DNA from: Cyanophora paradoxa
Taxonomy: Eukaryota > Glaucocystophyceae > Cyanophorales > Cyanophoraceae
Assembly (NCBI GenBank): GCA_004431415.1
Contig: QPMI01000145.1
Span: 62,001 to 126,000 of the forward strand
Direction of reading: 5' to 3'
DNA: 64,000 bases
Within the stretch, counting starts at the first letter, position 1, and each line of letters starts with the position of its first letter. The notes under the pieces are model-generated. The model was not told where the DNA came from. It was given only the letters and a program-made list of their open reading frames with translations, and ran no database searches. Made by a program: the position numbers and the translations under genes. Shown here one piece after another: positions 21,377-32,039 of the stretch.

Positions 21377-22929
21377 TCAGTACTGCCAGGGCAGCCGCTG
21401 CTGTCCAGGGCCGCCGCCACCCCGGCCGGCGCCAGCCCCAAAGCCGCGGCCACCACGTGCTCCTCGTCCACCCCTGCCGCCGGCGCCACGGCCTGGGAGT
21501 CCGCGCCCACCGCGGGGGGGGCCCATCCCGCCCCGGGCTCTCCCAGCAAAGCCGCCCCGGGGGAGGTCGCCCCAGATGATGTCCACCCCACGGCCACCGC
21601 GGCCATTGGCTGCGCCCGCCCCGCCGCGGGCATCCCAGATGCCGGCTCCGCCGCGGGCTCCATGGGCTCCGCCAGCCCCGCCGCGGCCTCCAGCGCCGCC
21701 TGCACCGCCCCAGTCGCCTCCGGGCCCTCCAAGTCCGCCACGGCCGCCCGCAGCCCCGCCGGGGCCCCCGCCACGCGCTCCGCGGTAGGCAGCGTCCACA
21801 TACAGTCCACCGCGCCCCTCCGCCCGACCCCCAGGTGCTTGCCCTCCTGCAGCTGCCGGCTCGTCCCGGTTCCGCCGGTCGAGGGGCTGGCAGTTGTGTC
21901 CCCCCCCGAGCTCGCCACGGTAGTTGAGCAGGGGCTGGTTGATGTTGTTGATGCTGGTGAGGAAGTGTGCCGCGCACATGAGGGCTTCGGACTGGGGAGG
22001 GGATGACCACGTGCTGCCGGTAAGGATAATTATGTGAGATGGGGGGGGGCCTCGGGCGGAGGGGAGGTGGGGGGTACCACATCGTGGGTGACCTCGAGAA
22101 TGATGACCTGTCTCCCCCGCGCGTCGTGGAGGTCGAGGGCTCCGGAGAGGGTTGGGTGCGCCGTGAAGCCCATGCGCTCGCGCCTCGCCGCCCACTGTTC
22201 GTCATCTAGATCCAGCACACGGAGCTGGCGGCCACCACCGGTGGAGTAACGCTCGGCGTCAACCATCGAGGCTTGGACACCCACCTCGATCTGCGGGAGG
22301 GAGGGGTAAGCGCAAGTAGGGGGGGCTTTGCATGGGTAGGGGCGGACAGAGGTGGGGTACGGTCGGGTTGTCATGTACAGGACGCCGGCGGCCCGCAGGT
22401 CCATGATGAACTGCCGGTCCGGCACAAGCTGTGTGATGTCCAGCTGGCATTCGTCGCCGGGGAAGGGGACATGCTCCTGGTTGGCGTCGGCGTGCCCACA
22501 GCCGGCGTGGGCCCCGGCAAAGATGAGGACTCCGTTGAGGACATGCTTGCGGTCGTTGTTCCAGCAGAAGTCCGGGTCCGGGTCTTGGAAGCGGGGGAGG
22601 GTGATGAGGGCTGAGTTGTTGTCTGCGGCCAGGAGGTAGCCAACGTTTGCCTGCCAAGGGAGGGAGGGGAGAGTCAGAAGGGGGGTAAGGTGGTAAGAGC
22701 AGGTGGCAGGTCGGACCAGGAAGTTCTGCGCGGCCTGTGCGTGCGACGCCGGGATCAGGTAGCGGGCTGTCGGGCCGTTCGGGCACTTGACCGCCAGCTC
22801 GTTGTAGGCCACGACGACATCGTTGGCCTCGTACGCGTCGGGGTTGATGCCAGACGTGAAGCGTCCTCCGCGCGACTCCGACGCTCCGCGCGACTCCGAC
22901 GCTTCGTGAAGCGTCCCTCCATCGGCCAT
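21377..22929 (-). CDS. Unrecognised protein with RGG-rich C-terminus, on the YR-element leader
   Basis: Function unknown. The ATG at 22929 and the first codons (MADGGTLHEASESRG) are identical to the leader that starts Gag in units 1 and 2, then the sequence becomes unrelated at about 22886. Exons read NPDAYEANDVVVAYNELAVK, ANVGYLLAADNNSALITL, FCWNNDRKHVLNGVLIFAG, DITQLVPDRQFIMDLRAAGV, QLRVLDLDDEQWAARRERMG and ALMCAAHFLTSINNINQPLL. They are joined by host-style introns (donor GTACCCC, acceptor CAG near 22320, 22660 and 22060). The last exon is dominated by RGG and GGAGG repeats, a composition common in RNA-binding proteins, and ends LPWQY with stop at 21377. Retained introns argue that this copy did not pass through a spliced RNA. 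It could be a captured host gene or the cargo of a non-autonomous element. Confidence 0.55.
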
Positions 22930-23481
22930 AGCCGATCCTCGCTCACGGCCGTATGCCGACGGAGCGGAGCCTCCAATGGTCGACCACGGAGCCAGCCGAC
23001 GTGTCCGGGTAACTCAGCCCCTGTTTCTAGCGGTCTAGCGGGTCCAGCCTGCGCGTTTCCGAGCGCGCGGGCCCGGCCCGCCAGGGCCCCGGGGTTCCCC
23101 AAGGCGGAATGGGCGAAGGGGGTCACACCTTCGCTAGCGATGAGAAGTCGATCGAGGTCTCCGTTGCCTGCCATCGCGACCGTACGCGTGCCTGACACTG
23201 CTGCTGCTGGCAATGAGATCGGCAACACGCCCGGCAAATCGGGCAGTCGACGGGTACCCAACGACTGAGCCGGTGGCCCGGGTACAGCGAGCCCGTATCG
23301 CAGATGCGGGTACCGCCGCGCCCTGGCTCGCAGATCTGGGTACGCCGTGCGTCCGATCGCGATCCGATGATCGCGATCGCAAGCAGCAGGCGCGCGGCTC
23401 GTGCAAGCTGCTTTCGCGTTCGGCTCGGCCTTCGCTAGAAGAAAGCAGATTACTCGTACGCTTTGCTAGAGTAATCTTCCC
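22887..23481 (-). promoter_or_regulatory. YR-element 5' leader and terminal repeat P (unit 0 copy)
   Basis: This segment matches 31404-31998 and 44730-45322. It holds the shared ATG leader and, at 23219-23481, the 263-bp repeat P. It lies upstream of Gag in units 1 and 2 and of the unrelated gene in unit 0, so it is the likely promoter. That role is inferred from position only. Confidence 0.55.
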
Positions 23482-23522
23482 CGAAACTCCGGTGCGAAGC
23501 GGGCCTTAGGTTCCCGGATCCG
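23482..23522. repeat. 41-bp partial satellite W monomer between units 0 and 1
   Basis: CGAAACTCC to GGATCCG, that is the 51-bp unit minus its GGAGCTTAAG segment. It is identical to the copy at 31999-32039, including the variant CCTTAGG. Confidence 0.9.
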
Positions 23523-23892
23523 TTCTTCCACGCTCACGGCCGCAGCCAAACGCGTCCGCAGCGTGCCGGCCTCTGGCCGCCGCAAGGAATTCGAAGGATG
23601 AGGGGGTAAGAAGAGGACCGGCCGCCCCGCGGTGGTCCGGCCGGCAGCAAGCAGAGCCCCGTGCGGGGTACCTCATTGGGCCGCGTCCCAAGGGGCGCGC
23701 AGCGCCAAAGGAGGGGCCGCCGAGAGGGCCCCAGGGCCCGAAAAGGTAGACCACTCATTGCCTCGTGGGCGTGGTTGGGGAGGATATCTCTTCACTCCCC
23801 GTGTGCCGGGGGGTACGCATTTGCTGCCCGGGTACTCATATCGCGCCCGCAGGGGGTAAGCGATTTCGAGGGGGGTACAGCTTCTTGAGCCA
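23523..23892. repeat. Split direct repeat QT, outer copy (unit 1)
   Basis: A 370-bp block starting TTCTTCCACGCTCACGG and ending CTTCTTGAGCCA. It is repeated at 24619-24988 within the unit, at 32040-32409 and 33135-33503 in unit 2, and truncated at 9891-10219 in unit 0. It contains no convincing gene. Confidence 0.93.
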
Positions 23893-24355
23893 ACTGGAAA
23901 ATAAAGATCCGCCGTAGCAGATAAACCCCCGCATGAACAGCCAAAAGCTCGCGCTTAGGCCCGCGGAAGGCGTGAAGCCGTAGCTTCCGGGCCCTGGGAA
24001 GGTCACAACCGGAAAACAACCTCTCTCGGACGGCGGAATGAAAGGAACTAAGGTTGAAAACTAGTGATGCTGAGCAACCTAAGGAAACGCGTTTCCTACT
24101 AGGCTAAGCCTGTGAAGTAATAAACTGCTGTACATGAAAAATAGACCAGGGGACGAAATAAACCCCGTGTTGATCAGCCTAGGCCTGCAGCTAGCGCTGG
24201 CAGCCTGGCAGCCTGCCAGCCGCAGCAAACCTGACATCGAATTCGATCGAAGACCATGAAAAGTAGCCGGTCTAGGCCTAGGCCGGGGCTTGTAAATGCT
24301 CGGCCGGGCTTCGATCGAATTAAAAGCTTCGGTGATGTAGGGGATGGTGGGAGGG
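23893..24355. other. Spacer U between internal P and outer QT repeats
   Basis: A 463-bp AT-richer stretch found only here and in unit 2 (32410-32871), nearly identical in both. No reading frame of note. It contains an imperfect palindrome (GCCGGTCTAGGCCTAGGCCGG) at 24267-24287. Confidence 0.8.
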
Positions 24356-24618
24356 TCGGCAACACGCCCGGCAAATCGGGCAGTCGACGGGTACCCAACG
24401 ACTGAGCCGGTGGCCCGGGTACAGCGAGCCCGTATCGCAGATGCGGGTACCGCCGCGCCCTGGCTCGCAGATCTGGGTACGCCGTGCGTCCGATCGCGAT
24501 CCGATGATCGCGATCGCAAGCAGCAGGCGCGCGGCTCGTGCAAGCTGCTTTCGCGTTCGGCTCGGCCTTCGCTAGAAGAAAGCAGATTACTCGTACGCTT
24601 TGCTAGAGTAATCTTCCC
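24356..24618. repeat. Split direct repeat P, internal copy (unit 1)
   Basis: 263 bp starting TCGGCAACACGCCCGG and ending GTAATCTTCCC. It is equal in length to the terminal copy at 31736-31998 and runs directly into QT at 24619. This internal P-QT junction resembles what joining the two ends of the element would give, apart from the missing satellite remnant. Confidence 0.93.
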
Positions 24619-24988
24619 TTCTTCCACGCTCACGGCCGCAGCCAAACGCGTCCGCAGCGTGCCGGCCTCTGGCCGCCGCAAGGAATTCGAAGGATGAGGG
24701 GGTAAGAAGAGGACCGGCCGCCCCGCGGTGGTCCGGCCGGCAGCAAGCAGAGCCCCGTGCGGGGTACCTCATTGGGCCGCGTCCCAAGGGGCGCGCAGCG
24801 CCAAAGGAGGGGCCGCCGAGAGGGCCCCAGGGCCCGAAAAGGTAGACCACTCATTGCCTCGTGGGCGTGGTTGGGGAGGATATCTCTTCACTCCCCGTGT
24901 GCCGGGGGGTACGCATTTGCTGCCCGGGTACTCATATCGCGCCCGCAGGGGGTAAGCGATTTCGAGGGGGGTACAGCTTCTTGAGCCA
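24619..24988. repeat. Split direct repeat QT, internal copy (unit 1)
   Basis: Second 370-bp copy, placed between the recombinase stop codon and internal repeat P. After GAGCCA the sequence leaves the repeat and enters the recombinase 3' untranslated region. Confidence 0.93.
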
Positions 24989-25114
24989 GGCAACATTTCG
25001 GGCCAGCAGCAGCAGTAATTCAGGCACGTGTACCATAGTAGAGGCCCCTCGGCACATGCAAGTTTGCAATTGCCTATATATATAAAATCAACAGGGAGGC
25101 CGGCCATAGCCAGC

Positions 25115-26644
25115 TCAGGGCCGGCCGCCGGGCAAGGCGCCACGGAGCCTGATGTAACGCTCCATGTGCATGCACGCCTGCCCCGACAGCTCGGTGGCGG
25201 CGTCCACATAGTGCTCGGCGGTGGTGCCGCTGTGCGACCAGCGGCCGTGCACATCAAGAACCCGCTTCTCGGCCCCACCGAGAGCGGCCCATGTGGTGCC
25301 GGTGCGCCGGAAGGAGTGGGAGGAGTAGCCGTCAGGCTGGAGACCCACCGCCTCCGCCATCCGCTTGGGAATGCCGTTGACGTAGCAGTACGACAGCTCC
25401 GCCCCCTGCTCGTTGGCGAAGAGGGGGCGGGAGCTGGCGCGCTGGGCGGCTGTGAAGCTGCTGAGGTACCGACGGAGTGCTCGGGCGGGGTCTAACAGGC
25501 CAAGCTCTGGCATGTCGGAGATCGTGACAGCCCTCGCCCCGCCGCCGCCAACCACCCCGTCGGCGAGCGGGCCGCGGCGGGGCTGGTTCGTCTTGTCCGC
25601 CGGAACTAGGAACGTGAGGCCCGGGCGCATTGCGCCGCGGTCCGCCGCCTCGACGACGTCACGGAGACGTAGGCGGCGGCAGGCGTCGTCGTAGCGGAAC
25701 CAGCCGAAGATCATCGTCAGCACCAGCGCAAGGTCGCGCAGCTGCACTGCTGTCCCCCGACGCAGGAAGTCGTCGGACGTTATCCAGCGCCGAACCTCCT
25801 CAGGGCGGAACGTGCGGGCGGTCTCTGCCGCCCGCCGCGCCGTCATCTCGATGCCGCGGAGGTCGCGGTCGGAGAAGGAGCCTGGGGGTAGTGGGGTGCC
25901 CGCCGCCGCAAGGCCGCACCGCACCGCCGCCAGGTACTTGGTGAGTGTGCTCCACTGCTTGCCCTCCAGCGCCAAGTTTGCCACGTACAGCCGCACGGAC
26001 TCTGCACCGTGAGGCGGACAGTCGATCTCCGTGCAGAAGGTGATGAACCGGCGGTAGATGCGGGCGTACTCGGCCTGGGTCCCGCTGCTGTGAGCGTAAC
26101 CTTCCCAGGCATGCGCCGCCGCCCTCAGCTCGGCCTGCCGCGCTTGGCGGGCCGGCCCGCCGGCTGCTGGGGCGGAAGCCGGTGCCGCGCGGGGGGAGGG
26201 GCCCGTGGCGCCGCGGCCGGCGCCCACGGGGCGGGGTTCCGGGGGAGCGGGGGGAGCCCTTCCCCCGTAGTTGAGAGGGGGCGAAGAGGGTGCAGGTCCT
26301 GCAGCTGCCGGGCTGGGCCAGCGGACCGCGGTGGCCACAGGAACAGCGTTGCGTCCTGCAGGGGCACCGCGGCCTGCGCCTCCGAGGAGGGCGGCGAAGA
26401 GAGCGGAGGGGGCCGCTGCGGCGGGGGTAGGAGGGCATCCGCGGGCAGCTCCTGCGCGGCCAGAGCCTCGATCAGCGTCGCTGCTGGGGCAGGAGCGCAT
26501 ATCCAGAGGGGCCAAGGGGAACGCCCTAGCCCGATAGCGCCCTTGGACGGTGCCGAGAAGAAGAGGTGTCGGGGCCCTCGTCCGGCGGGAAGAGGGGCCA
26601 GGAGCCAGCCGCGGGCAGCTGCGAGGGCCACCAGGGGGCGCCAC
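25115..26644 (-). CDS. Tyrosine recombinase of YR unit 1
   Basis: Catalyses strand exchange to integrate the element, presumably from a circular DNA. An N-terminal SAM-like core-binding part starts near AHAWEGYAHSSGTQAEYARI (about 26100). The catalytic part carries Arg in FGWFRYDDACRRLRLRDV (about 25700), the H-x-x-R box in YSSHSFRRTGTTWAAL (about 25300), GRWSHSG and the nucleophile Tyr in AEHYVDAA (about 25210). All four signature positions are present. The frame is open to 26644, but the upstream 150 codons are Pro/Arg-rich, so the true start is unclear. It may be made by frameshift or from a separate start. The copy in unit 2 is nearly identical. Stop is at 25115. Confidence 0.88.
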   Translation of the reverse strand: MAPPGGPRSCPRLAPGPSSRRTRAPTPLLLGTVQGRYRARAFPLAPLDMRSCPSSDADRGSGRAGAARGCPPTPAAAAPSALFAALLGGAGRGAPAGRNAVPVATAVRWPSPAAAGPAPSSPPLNYGGRAPPAPPEPRPVGAGRGATGPSPRAAPASAPAAGGPARQARQAELRAAAHAWEGYAHSSGTQAEYARIYRRFITFCTEIDCPPHGAESVRLYVANLALEGKQWSTLTKYLAAVRCGLAAAGTPLPPGSFSDRDLRGIEMTARRAAETARTFRPEEVRRWITSDDFLRRGTAVQLRDLALVLTMIFGWFRYDDACRRLRLRDVVEAADRGAMRPGLTFLVPADKTNQPRRGPLADGVVGGGGARAVTISDMPELGLLDPARALRRYLSSFTAAQRASSRPLFANEQGAELSYCYVNGIPKRMAEAVGLQPDGYSSHSFRRTGTTWAALGGAEKRVLDVHGRWSHSGTTAEHYVDAATELSGQACMHMERYIRLRGALPGGRP

Positions 26645-29600
26645 TCCAGGGCTGCTGGCTGCCGCTGGATGAGCCAGACGACGGGGCCCGCGCTTTGCCA
26701 GCCGTACTCCTGCAGCCAGTTGAGGAAGCGGGCCCGCAGCTGCCAGTCGACAGTGACGATAGACCCGTCCACGGGCAGGCTGCCGACGAAGGGTGGGCCG
26801 TGCCGGTTGAAGATGTGCACGTGGGGGAGCTCGGGGCGGGCGCGGCCAAGGCCAGCCGCGAGAGCCAGCGCCTCAGGCCACCATGCAGGATCGGGGCGCA
26901 CGTCCGCGATCCCGCGTCGGCCACCACATTATCCTTGCCGCGAACGTGCACCGCCTCCAAGGTGACTTGGGCACGGATGCAGGCGCTAAAGAGCTGCAGC
27001 GCGAGGTCCATCATCCCCTCGTTGACGCTGCCCCGCAGCGCCGCCGCCACCGCGGATGAGTTGTCTACACGGGCCACGACGTGGCTGCCAGGGCTCAGGC
27101 GCGGGAAGAGCTCCGTCGCTGCGATCAGGACGGCCCGCAGCTCACGCCAGCAGTTATCCTCGCCTGCAAGCTCTGGCGACCAGCAGCCAAAGGTGCAGCA
27201 GAAATCGCGGGAGTTGAGGGCGAGGGGATCCGCCGTGGCGTCGATGTCAAGGGCGGCGCAGAAGCCGGTGCCGGAGGCGTCTGTGAATAGGCGGAACGCC
27301 TTGGACGGGCGCCAAAGTGGGGCAGGGGGGGCGCTCGGCAGGTACTCCAGCAGCCAGGAGATGACCTGCTGCTGGAGCGGGCCCAGTGGGACGTGGGCCA
27401 TGGCCAGCTGCCCTCTAGCTCCAGCCGCGTCGGCTTGCGCGACCGCCGCTGTGAGCGGGCGGGACACCAGCGCGGCCCCAACAAAGGCATGCCGAGCCGC
27501 GTTGAGCGAGCCGGCGATCCGCTGGAGCTCGACGGCGGGGGCTGCGGTCGCGCCGCGCAGTAGCTCGAGCACCGCAAGAAGCTTGCGAAGCTTCTTCTCC
27601 GGCAGATAACACCGGCCCCGGGCCGTGTCAAGGACAAGGCCCAGGTGCTCCCGGTCCTGGGAAGGCGTGAACCTGGTCTTGTCTGAAAATGTGAGGCCCA
27701 GCAGGACGCCCAGGTACTGCAGGTGCAGCGAGACGAGGATCGCCTCTTCAAGCGTCTCGCAGATGAAGAGGCCGTCGTCGATGTATGTACAGAGGAGGAC
27801 GCCCGCGAGCACAAGCCAGTACTTCGCGAAGGCCCTCATCACCTTCGTGAAGATGTAGCACGCGGCGGCGACCCCGAAGGGGAGGGCCTGATACACATAG
27901 TAGTGCGTCACCCCTCCTATCGTCCACTTGAAGGCCAGGATGCAGGCCGTCAGCATGCAGAGTGCGATGTGGTAGTAGCCCTTTCGCAGGTCGTAGGATA
28001 CGAGCCAGCAGTTGGGATACCGACGCAGGAGCTCGATCACCTGGTCGAGCGTCTGGTAGCGGAACGAGCGAAGGTGAATGTAGCGGTTGACACGCTTGGC
28101 ATCGAGGCAGAGCCGGAATTTGTCCGCCCCTTTCTTATCCACCGTGTGAAGGGAAGACACCAGGGGGGGCTTGGGCTCGTCCGGGCCGACGCGGCGCACT
28201 AGTACTGCACCCAGCGCGACCATGCTCTTTTTCGGGCCTTCTACCTCCGAATCCACGAAGGCTTTATGCGCCGGCGAGATCGAGCATGAGGGGCGCGGTT
28301 CTTCCTCAAACGCCGGAATCTGATCCGGCGTGATCGCCTGCGAGGGGTCCCAGGGGTCGCGCGGGTCGAATCTGTCGGCGTCTCGCAGGGCGAAGCGCGC
28401 TCCGCGAGATAGGACAAGCTTCACATAGCGCGGAACGGTTGTCCCCGCCTTCCTGAACTGCCTCACCCATGCCGCGGCATGTGTTTTAAACTGGCCTGCG
28501 CGGAATGCGGCCTCGTGCGCTTTGAAATCGTATGGTGGGGGCTGCCCGTGCTCACGCACGAAGGCCCGTAGCCTCTCAAGGCGTGCTCCACCCGTTCCCG
28601 GCGGTGCCAATGCGTTGGAGTTCGATAGCGCTATCAGCTCGCCCCCCCGCATGCCCGGCAGGTCGACCTCATGGTCACAATCAGAAGTAGAAGTCAATTT
28701 TGGCCCGTAGGCCTCGACTGGCCAGGGCCCTACATGTACAGTGTCATCCATCACTGCCAGGTCCCAGGCCACACGTGTCCCGCTGAACCCCACCGAGGCC
28801 TGCGCACTACTGGCGCCGGCGCTGGGGGGAGCGGCCGCGCGGGCTGCGGGAGCGCTTGCGCTCGCGATCGCTGTCCTTGGGGGGGGTACGCTGGCGGGGG
28901 GCCGGGGGCATCCGGTTGCCGCCGCCTCCCCCCTTGCCGCCGCCGTTGTAGCCGCCGCCGCTGTTGTGGCCGCCGCCGCCGTTGTAGCCCCCGCTGCCGC
29001 CCTGGCCGCCGCCGGAGCCGACGTCGCGCCGGGAGAGGGCGGCCAGCTGCTTGGGGTCGGCTGCGAGGGGTAGAAATCAGGGGTGAAAAGGCCGTGGCCC
29101 GCAGGGTCGTTGCAGGCAAGGCCGTGGCCCGCACGTTTGATCTGGACGCCGTCGCCGTGCGCCAGCTGCGCCTCCTCCACCCCCGCGTCGGTGGCCTTCT
29201 TGACGAGGTCGCGCTTCGACTTGCCCGGGTCGGTGCCGTCAGGGCTCTTGAAGAGGCCCTCCAGCGTGATCCGGCGCCCCTCCGGCTTCCAGATGCGCGG
29301 CGGCGTCTCCTTGACCAGCCGCGTCGACTTGATGCCGGTGAGGGGCATGTCGTCGCCGATCTTGCTCATCGCCGTGCGGATGAGCTCGGCCGAGAGGTTG
29401 GTCTGGAGGAAGGCGCCGTACGACGAGTTCGTCTTCGCCATGTAGGCCTCCGCGCCCTTGTTCTTGTCGTACGGGTCCGGGGCGGGCACGCCGCGGGACG
29501 CCCCAGCGCTCACGGCGTCCGACGCCGGGTCAGCCAGGCCGCGGATCTCCAGGTTGGCCAGGTGGCCCAGGCGGCTGAGGTGGAGCGCCTTCACCAGCAA

Positions 29601-31446
29601 GCCCTTGGCGGCCTCCTTCTCGCCCGCCTTCCTGAGGAGCGCCACGCTCTGAAGACAGGACTGGACGAGGCCGCGGTTGGCCGCCAGCGCGCGGGCGGCG
29701 GCGTCGGTGCAAGCGTTCGCCATGTAGCCGGCGCCGGCCGCGAGCGCCGCCCGGATGATCTCCTTGACTGCGGGGTTCTGGATGTCGTTGCTGATCTCCG
29801 ATGCGCACAGGCCCGCGCGGGCCAGGCGGGCCTGGTGCAGTGAGATGTCGGTGCGCTCCTTGACGGCGGCGGGGTCGATGCCGAAGAAGCCCGCGAGGTC
29901 CGCCAGCTTGTCGGGATCATCCAGCGCCTCGAGGATGTTCTTCATGTCGCCCTGAGGCTCGGGGCTGCGGGAGCGGTCGCGGGAGCGGTGGGGTTCGTCG
30001 TCCAGGCGGCGCTCCAGGCGGCTAACGAAATTCTCCAGGCCCCTCTCCAGACGCCCGAGGCGGTCGCCCGTGCGATCGTGCTCGCCGTCGCGCCGGCGCT
30101 CGCGCTCCTCCTCCCGATCGTAGTCCCGCTCACGATCGTAGTCCCGCTCGCGATCGTAGTCCCGCCGGTCGCCGTTCGCGTCGTCACGATCGCCGTCACC
30201 CCAGCGCTCGCCGTCCGCGTCACGCGCGCCGCCGCCGCCGCCGCGGCCGGCGCCGCCGGCACCGCCGTTACCGGCGGGCCGGCCCGCCGCGGCCGACGTC
30301 GCCAGCGCCAGCTGCAGGGACCCCGCCATGACCGGGCCCCGCCGGGCGCCCGACGCGCCGGCGCCGGCGTTGCCAGCGTTGGCGCCGGCGCCCGCCGCCG
30401 ATGCGCCGCTCTCCAGCTGAGCCAGAAAGAGCTTCATGGCCAGTGCTTGCTGCTCGTTGTCGCCGTAGCCGACCCCAGCGTGGTCCAGTACGTCACCGAT
30501 GAGACCGCCGCTGAGGCGGGCATGGGTGCCGCCGACGACCTCGGTCGGCGTTGCCGCGCCGGCGGCCCGTGCCGCCGTGGTCGGAACCTCCACACCCACG
30601 GCGATCGCCAGCCAGCCAACAGTCAGCACCCGCCCGCTCGTCACCGCCTCCAGCACCGGCGCCATGCGCCGGTCCGCCAGGCACTTGCCGAACTGCCCGG
30701 CGAACTCGGCCGACCGGGCGTCCGCTCGGAAAGGCACCGCGAGAGACTGGAGGATCCGGAACTCGATTGAGCCTGACGGGGCCGCGGAGGCGAAGCGGGC
30801 GAACGTGACGCCGGGCGATTGGCCGAGTACGATGCGGATGACGCGATTGAACGCCGCCCGCACGGCGAGCGTTGCGTGGAGGACCGCCGCGCCGTCGTCG
30901 GGGTCCAGCCGGGTGAGCGCCGCTGCCCGGTGGAACACCAGCGACTCCGGGCCCTCGCCGACGATCCACACGTGTTCGGCGAACAGCTCCGTGGTCTCGC
31001 ACGCCGCGTCCTCCGTACCACGATCCGTCCAGGCGATGTCCAGGCGGCGGCGGCCGCCGGCATCCGGCGTGGCCATCGACACTTCGAGCACGTCTGCGCC
31101 GGCTCTCGCCGACCACGCAAAGAGCCGGCCACGGTCGTCGAACGCCGGCAGAGACATGGCGAAGCCGTCCAGAGCCGCCTCCTCCGTCGGCAGCGCCGCG
31201 GTTTCGTCGGCGCCCGCGGCCCGGCCAACCGCGACGCGCGCGATCAGCTCTGCCTTGAGGGTCACTGGCACCCGTAGGTTGAGCGCCATCACACCCAGCC
31301 GTAGCTGCTCTGCGCTCGCCAAAAAGAAACCGGATGAGCTGCTGTCCATGGAGTCCGCCAGCCCGCCAGCACTCCCCAGCCCATGCGCTAGCCCCGCCAA
31401 TCCCGCGCGACTCCGACGCTTCGTGAAGCGTCCCTCCATCGGCCAT
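26125..31446 (-). CDS. Gag-like, RT-RNase H polyprotein of YR unit 1 (two frameshifts)
   Basis: The leader ATG is at 31446 (MADGGTLHEASESRG). A five-A run near 31321 breaks the frame relative to unit 2. The Gag-like part (about 28800-31300) includes an Asp/Arg repeat (RDYDRERDYDRE) and a helical stretch (AAVKERTDISLHQARLARAG), followed by a Gly/Asn-rich tract. RT follows: YIHLRSFRYQTLDQVIELL, LVSYDLRKGYYHI, YYVYQALPFGVAAACYIFTK, and the YIDD box at 27774-27785. RNase H has LFTDASGTGF, CWRELRAVLIA, ARVDNSSAV and DNVVADAGSR. A missing G near 26850 shifts the frame just after RNase H. The frame of 26125-26901 continues with an unknown segment (VHIFNRHGPPFVGSLPVDGS) of about 150 residues. No adenine methylase signature, seen in many DIRS/PAT elements, was found. 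Confidence 0.85.
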
Positions 31447-31998
31447 AGCCGATCCTCGCTCACGGCCGTATGCCGACGGAGCGGAGCCTCCAATGGTCGA
31501 CCACGGAGCCAGCCGCCGTGTCCGGGTAACTCAGCCCCTGTTTCTAGCGGTCTAGCGGGTCCAGCCTGCGCGTTTCCGAGCGCGCGGGCCCGGCCCGCCA
31601 GGGCCCCGGGGTTCCCCAAGGCGGAATGGGCGAAGGGGGTCACACCTTCGCTAGCGATGAGAAGTCGATCGAGGTCTCCGTTGCCTGCCATCGCGACCGT
31701 ACGCGTGCCTGACACTGCTGCTGCTGGCAATGAGATCGGCAACACGCCCGGCAAATCGGGCAGTCGACGGGTACCCAACGACTGAGCCGGTGGCCCGGGT
31801 ACAGCGAGCCCGTATCGCAGATGCGGGTACCGCCGCGCCCTGGCTCGCAGATCTGGGTACGCCGTGCGTCCGATCGCGATCCGATGATCGCGATCGCAAG
31901 CAGCAGGCGCGCGGCTCGTGCAAGCTGCTTTCGCGTTCGGCTCGGCCTTCGCTAGAAGAAAGCAGATTACTCGTACGCTTTGCTAGAGTAATCTTCCC
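31404..31998 (-). promoter_or_regulatory. YR unit 1 leader and terminal repeat P
   Basis: Leader with shared ATG (31446) followed by terminal repeat P (31736-31998), equivalent to 22887-23481. It ends exactly where the 41-bp satellite remnant begins. A promoter role is inferred from its position upstream of Gag. Confidence 0.55.
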
Positions 31999-32039
31999 CG
32001 AAACTCCGGTGCGAAGCGGGCCTTAGGTTCCCGGATCCG
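31999..32039. repeat. 41-bp partial satellite W monomer between units 1 and 2
   Basis: Identical to 23482-23522. The same remnant at two junctions points to amplification of an element-plus-remnant unit rather than two independent insertions. Confidence 0.9.

Larger units (their letters stand above)
9891..23481 (-). mobile_element. YR retroelement unit 0: non-autonomous or disrupted member
   Basis: The left end (9891-10219) is the same terminal repeat that starts units 1 and 2. The right end (22887-23481) is their leader plus the 263-bp repeat. The flanks are GGAGCTTAAG on the left and CGAAACTCC on the right, which read continuously as satellite. Between the ends there is no Gag, RT or YR. 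The space holds a LINE (from 10220) and an intron-containing gene on the element's leader (21377-22929). The internal repeat junction seen in units 1 and 2 is missing. Either this is a non-autonomous relative or its body was replaced by later events. Confidence 0.65.
23523..31998 (-). mobile_element. YR retrotransposon unit 1 (PAT/Ngaro/TOC-like, split direct repeats)
   Basis: This 8,476-bp unit reads, on its coding strand: repeat P (31736-31998), leader, Gag-like ORF, RT-RNase H, unknown segment, tyrosine recombinase, repeat QT (24619-24988), repeat P (24356-24618), spacer U (23893-24355), repeat QT (23523-23892). That is the A1-ORFs-B1-A2-B2 layout known from elements that integrate as circles through a tyrosine recombinase, rather than the inverted repeats of DIRS1. 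No target duplication flanks the unit itself. Indels against unit 2 show frameshifts, so this copy is probably inactive. Confidence 0.88.

Noticed and set aside
21004-21918. Ala/Gly-rich minus-strand frame MASSGGDTTASPSTGG
   Set aside because: It overlaps the RGG-rich exon of the chimeric gene in another frame. The RGG frame is preferred because it continues an upstream exon (INNINQPLLNYRGE).
23506-23859. Small overlapping frames repeated at 9.9, 23.5, 24.6, 32.0 and 33.1 kb
   Set aside because: They lie in the QT repeat on both strands, are mutually overlapping and lack any domain. They are repeat DNA, not five gene copies.
30000-30300. Repeated CGATCGTAGTCCCGCTC as a CRISPR-like array
   Set aside because: The repeats are contiguous codons for an Asp/Arg/Glu run in the Gag-like protein, with no spacers.
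26526-31778. 1,750-codon minus-strand frame as one intact protein starting at 31778
   Set aside because: The start is a TTG inside repeat P and the frame enters Gag only because of an extra A. The real leader ATG is at 31446 by comparison with unit 2, and the C-terminal 110 codons are out of the ancestral frame.
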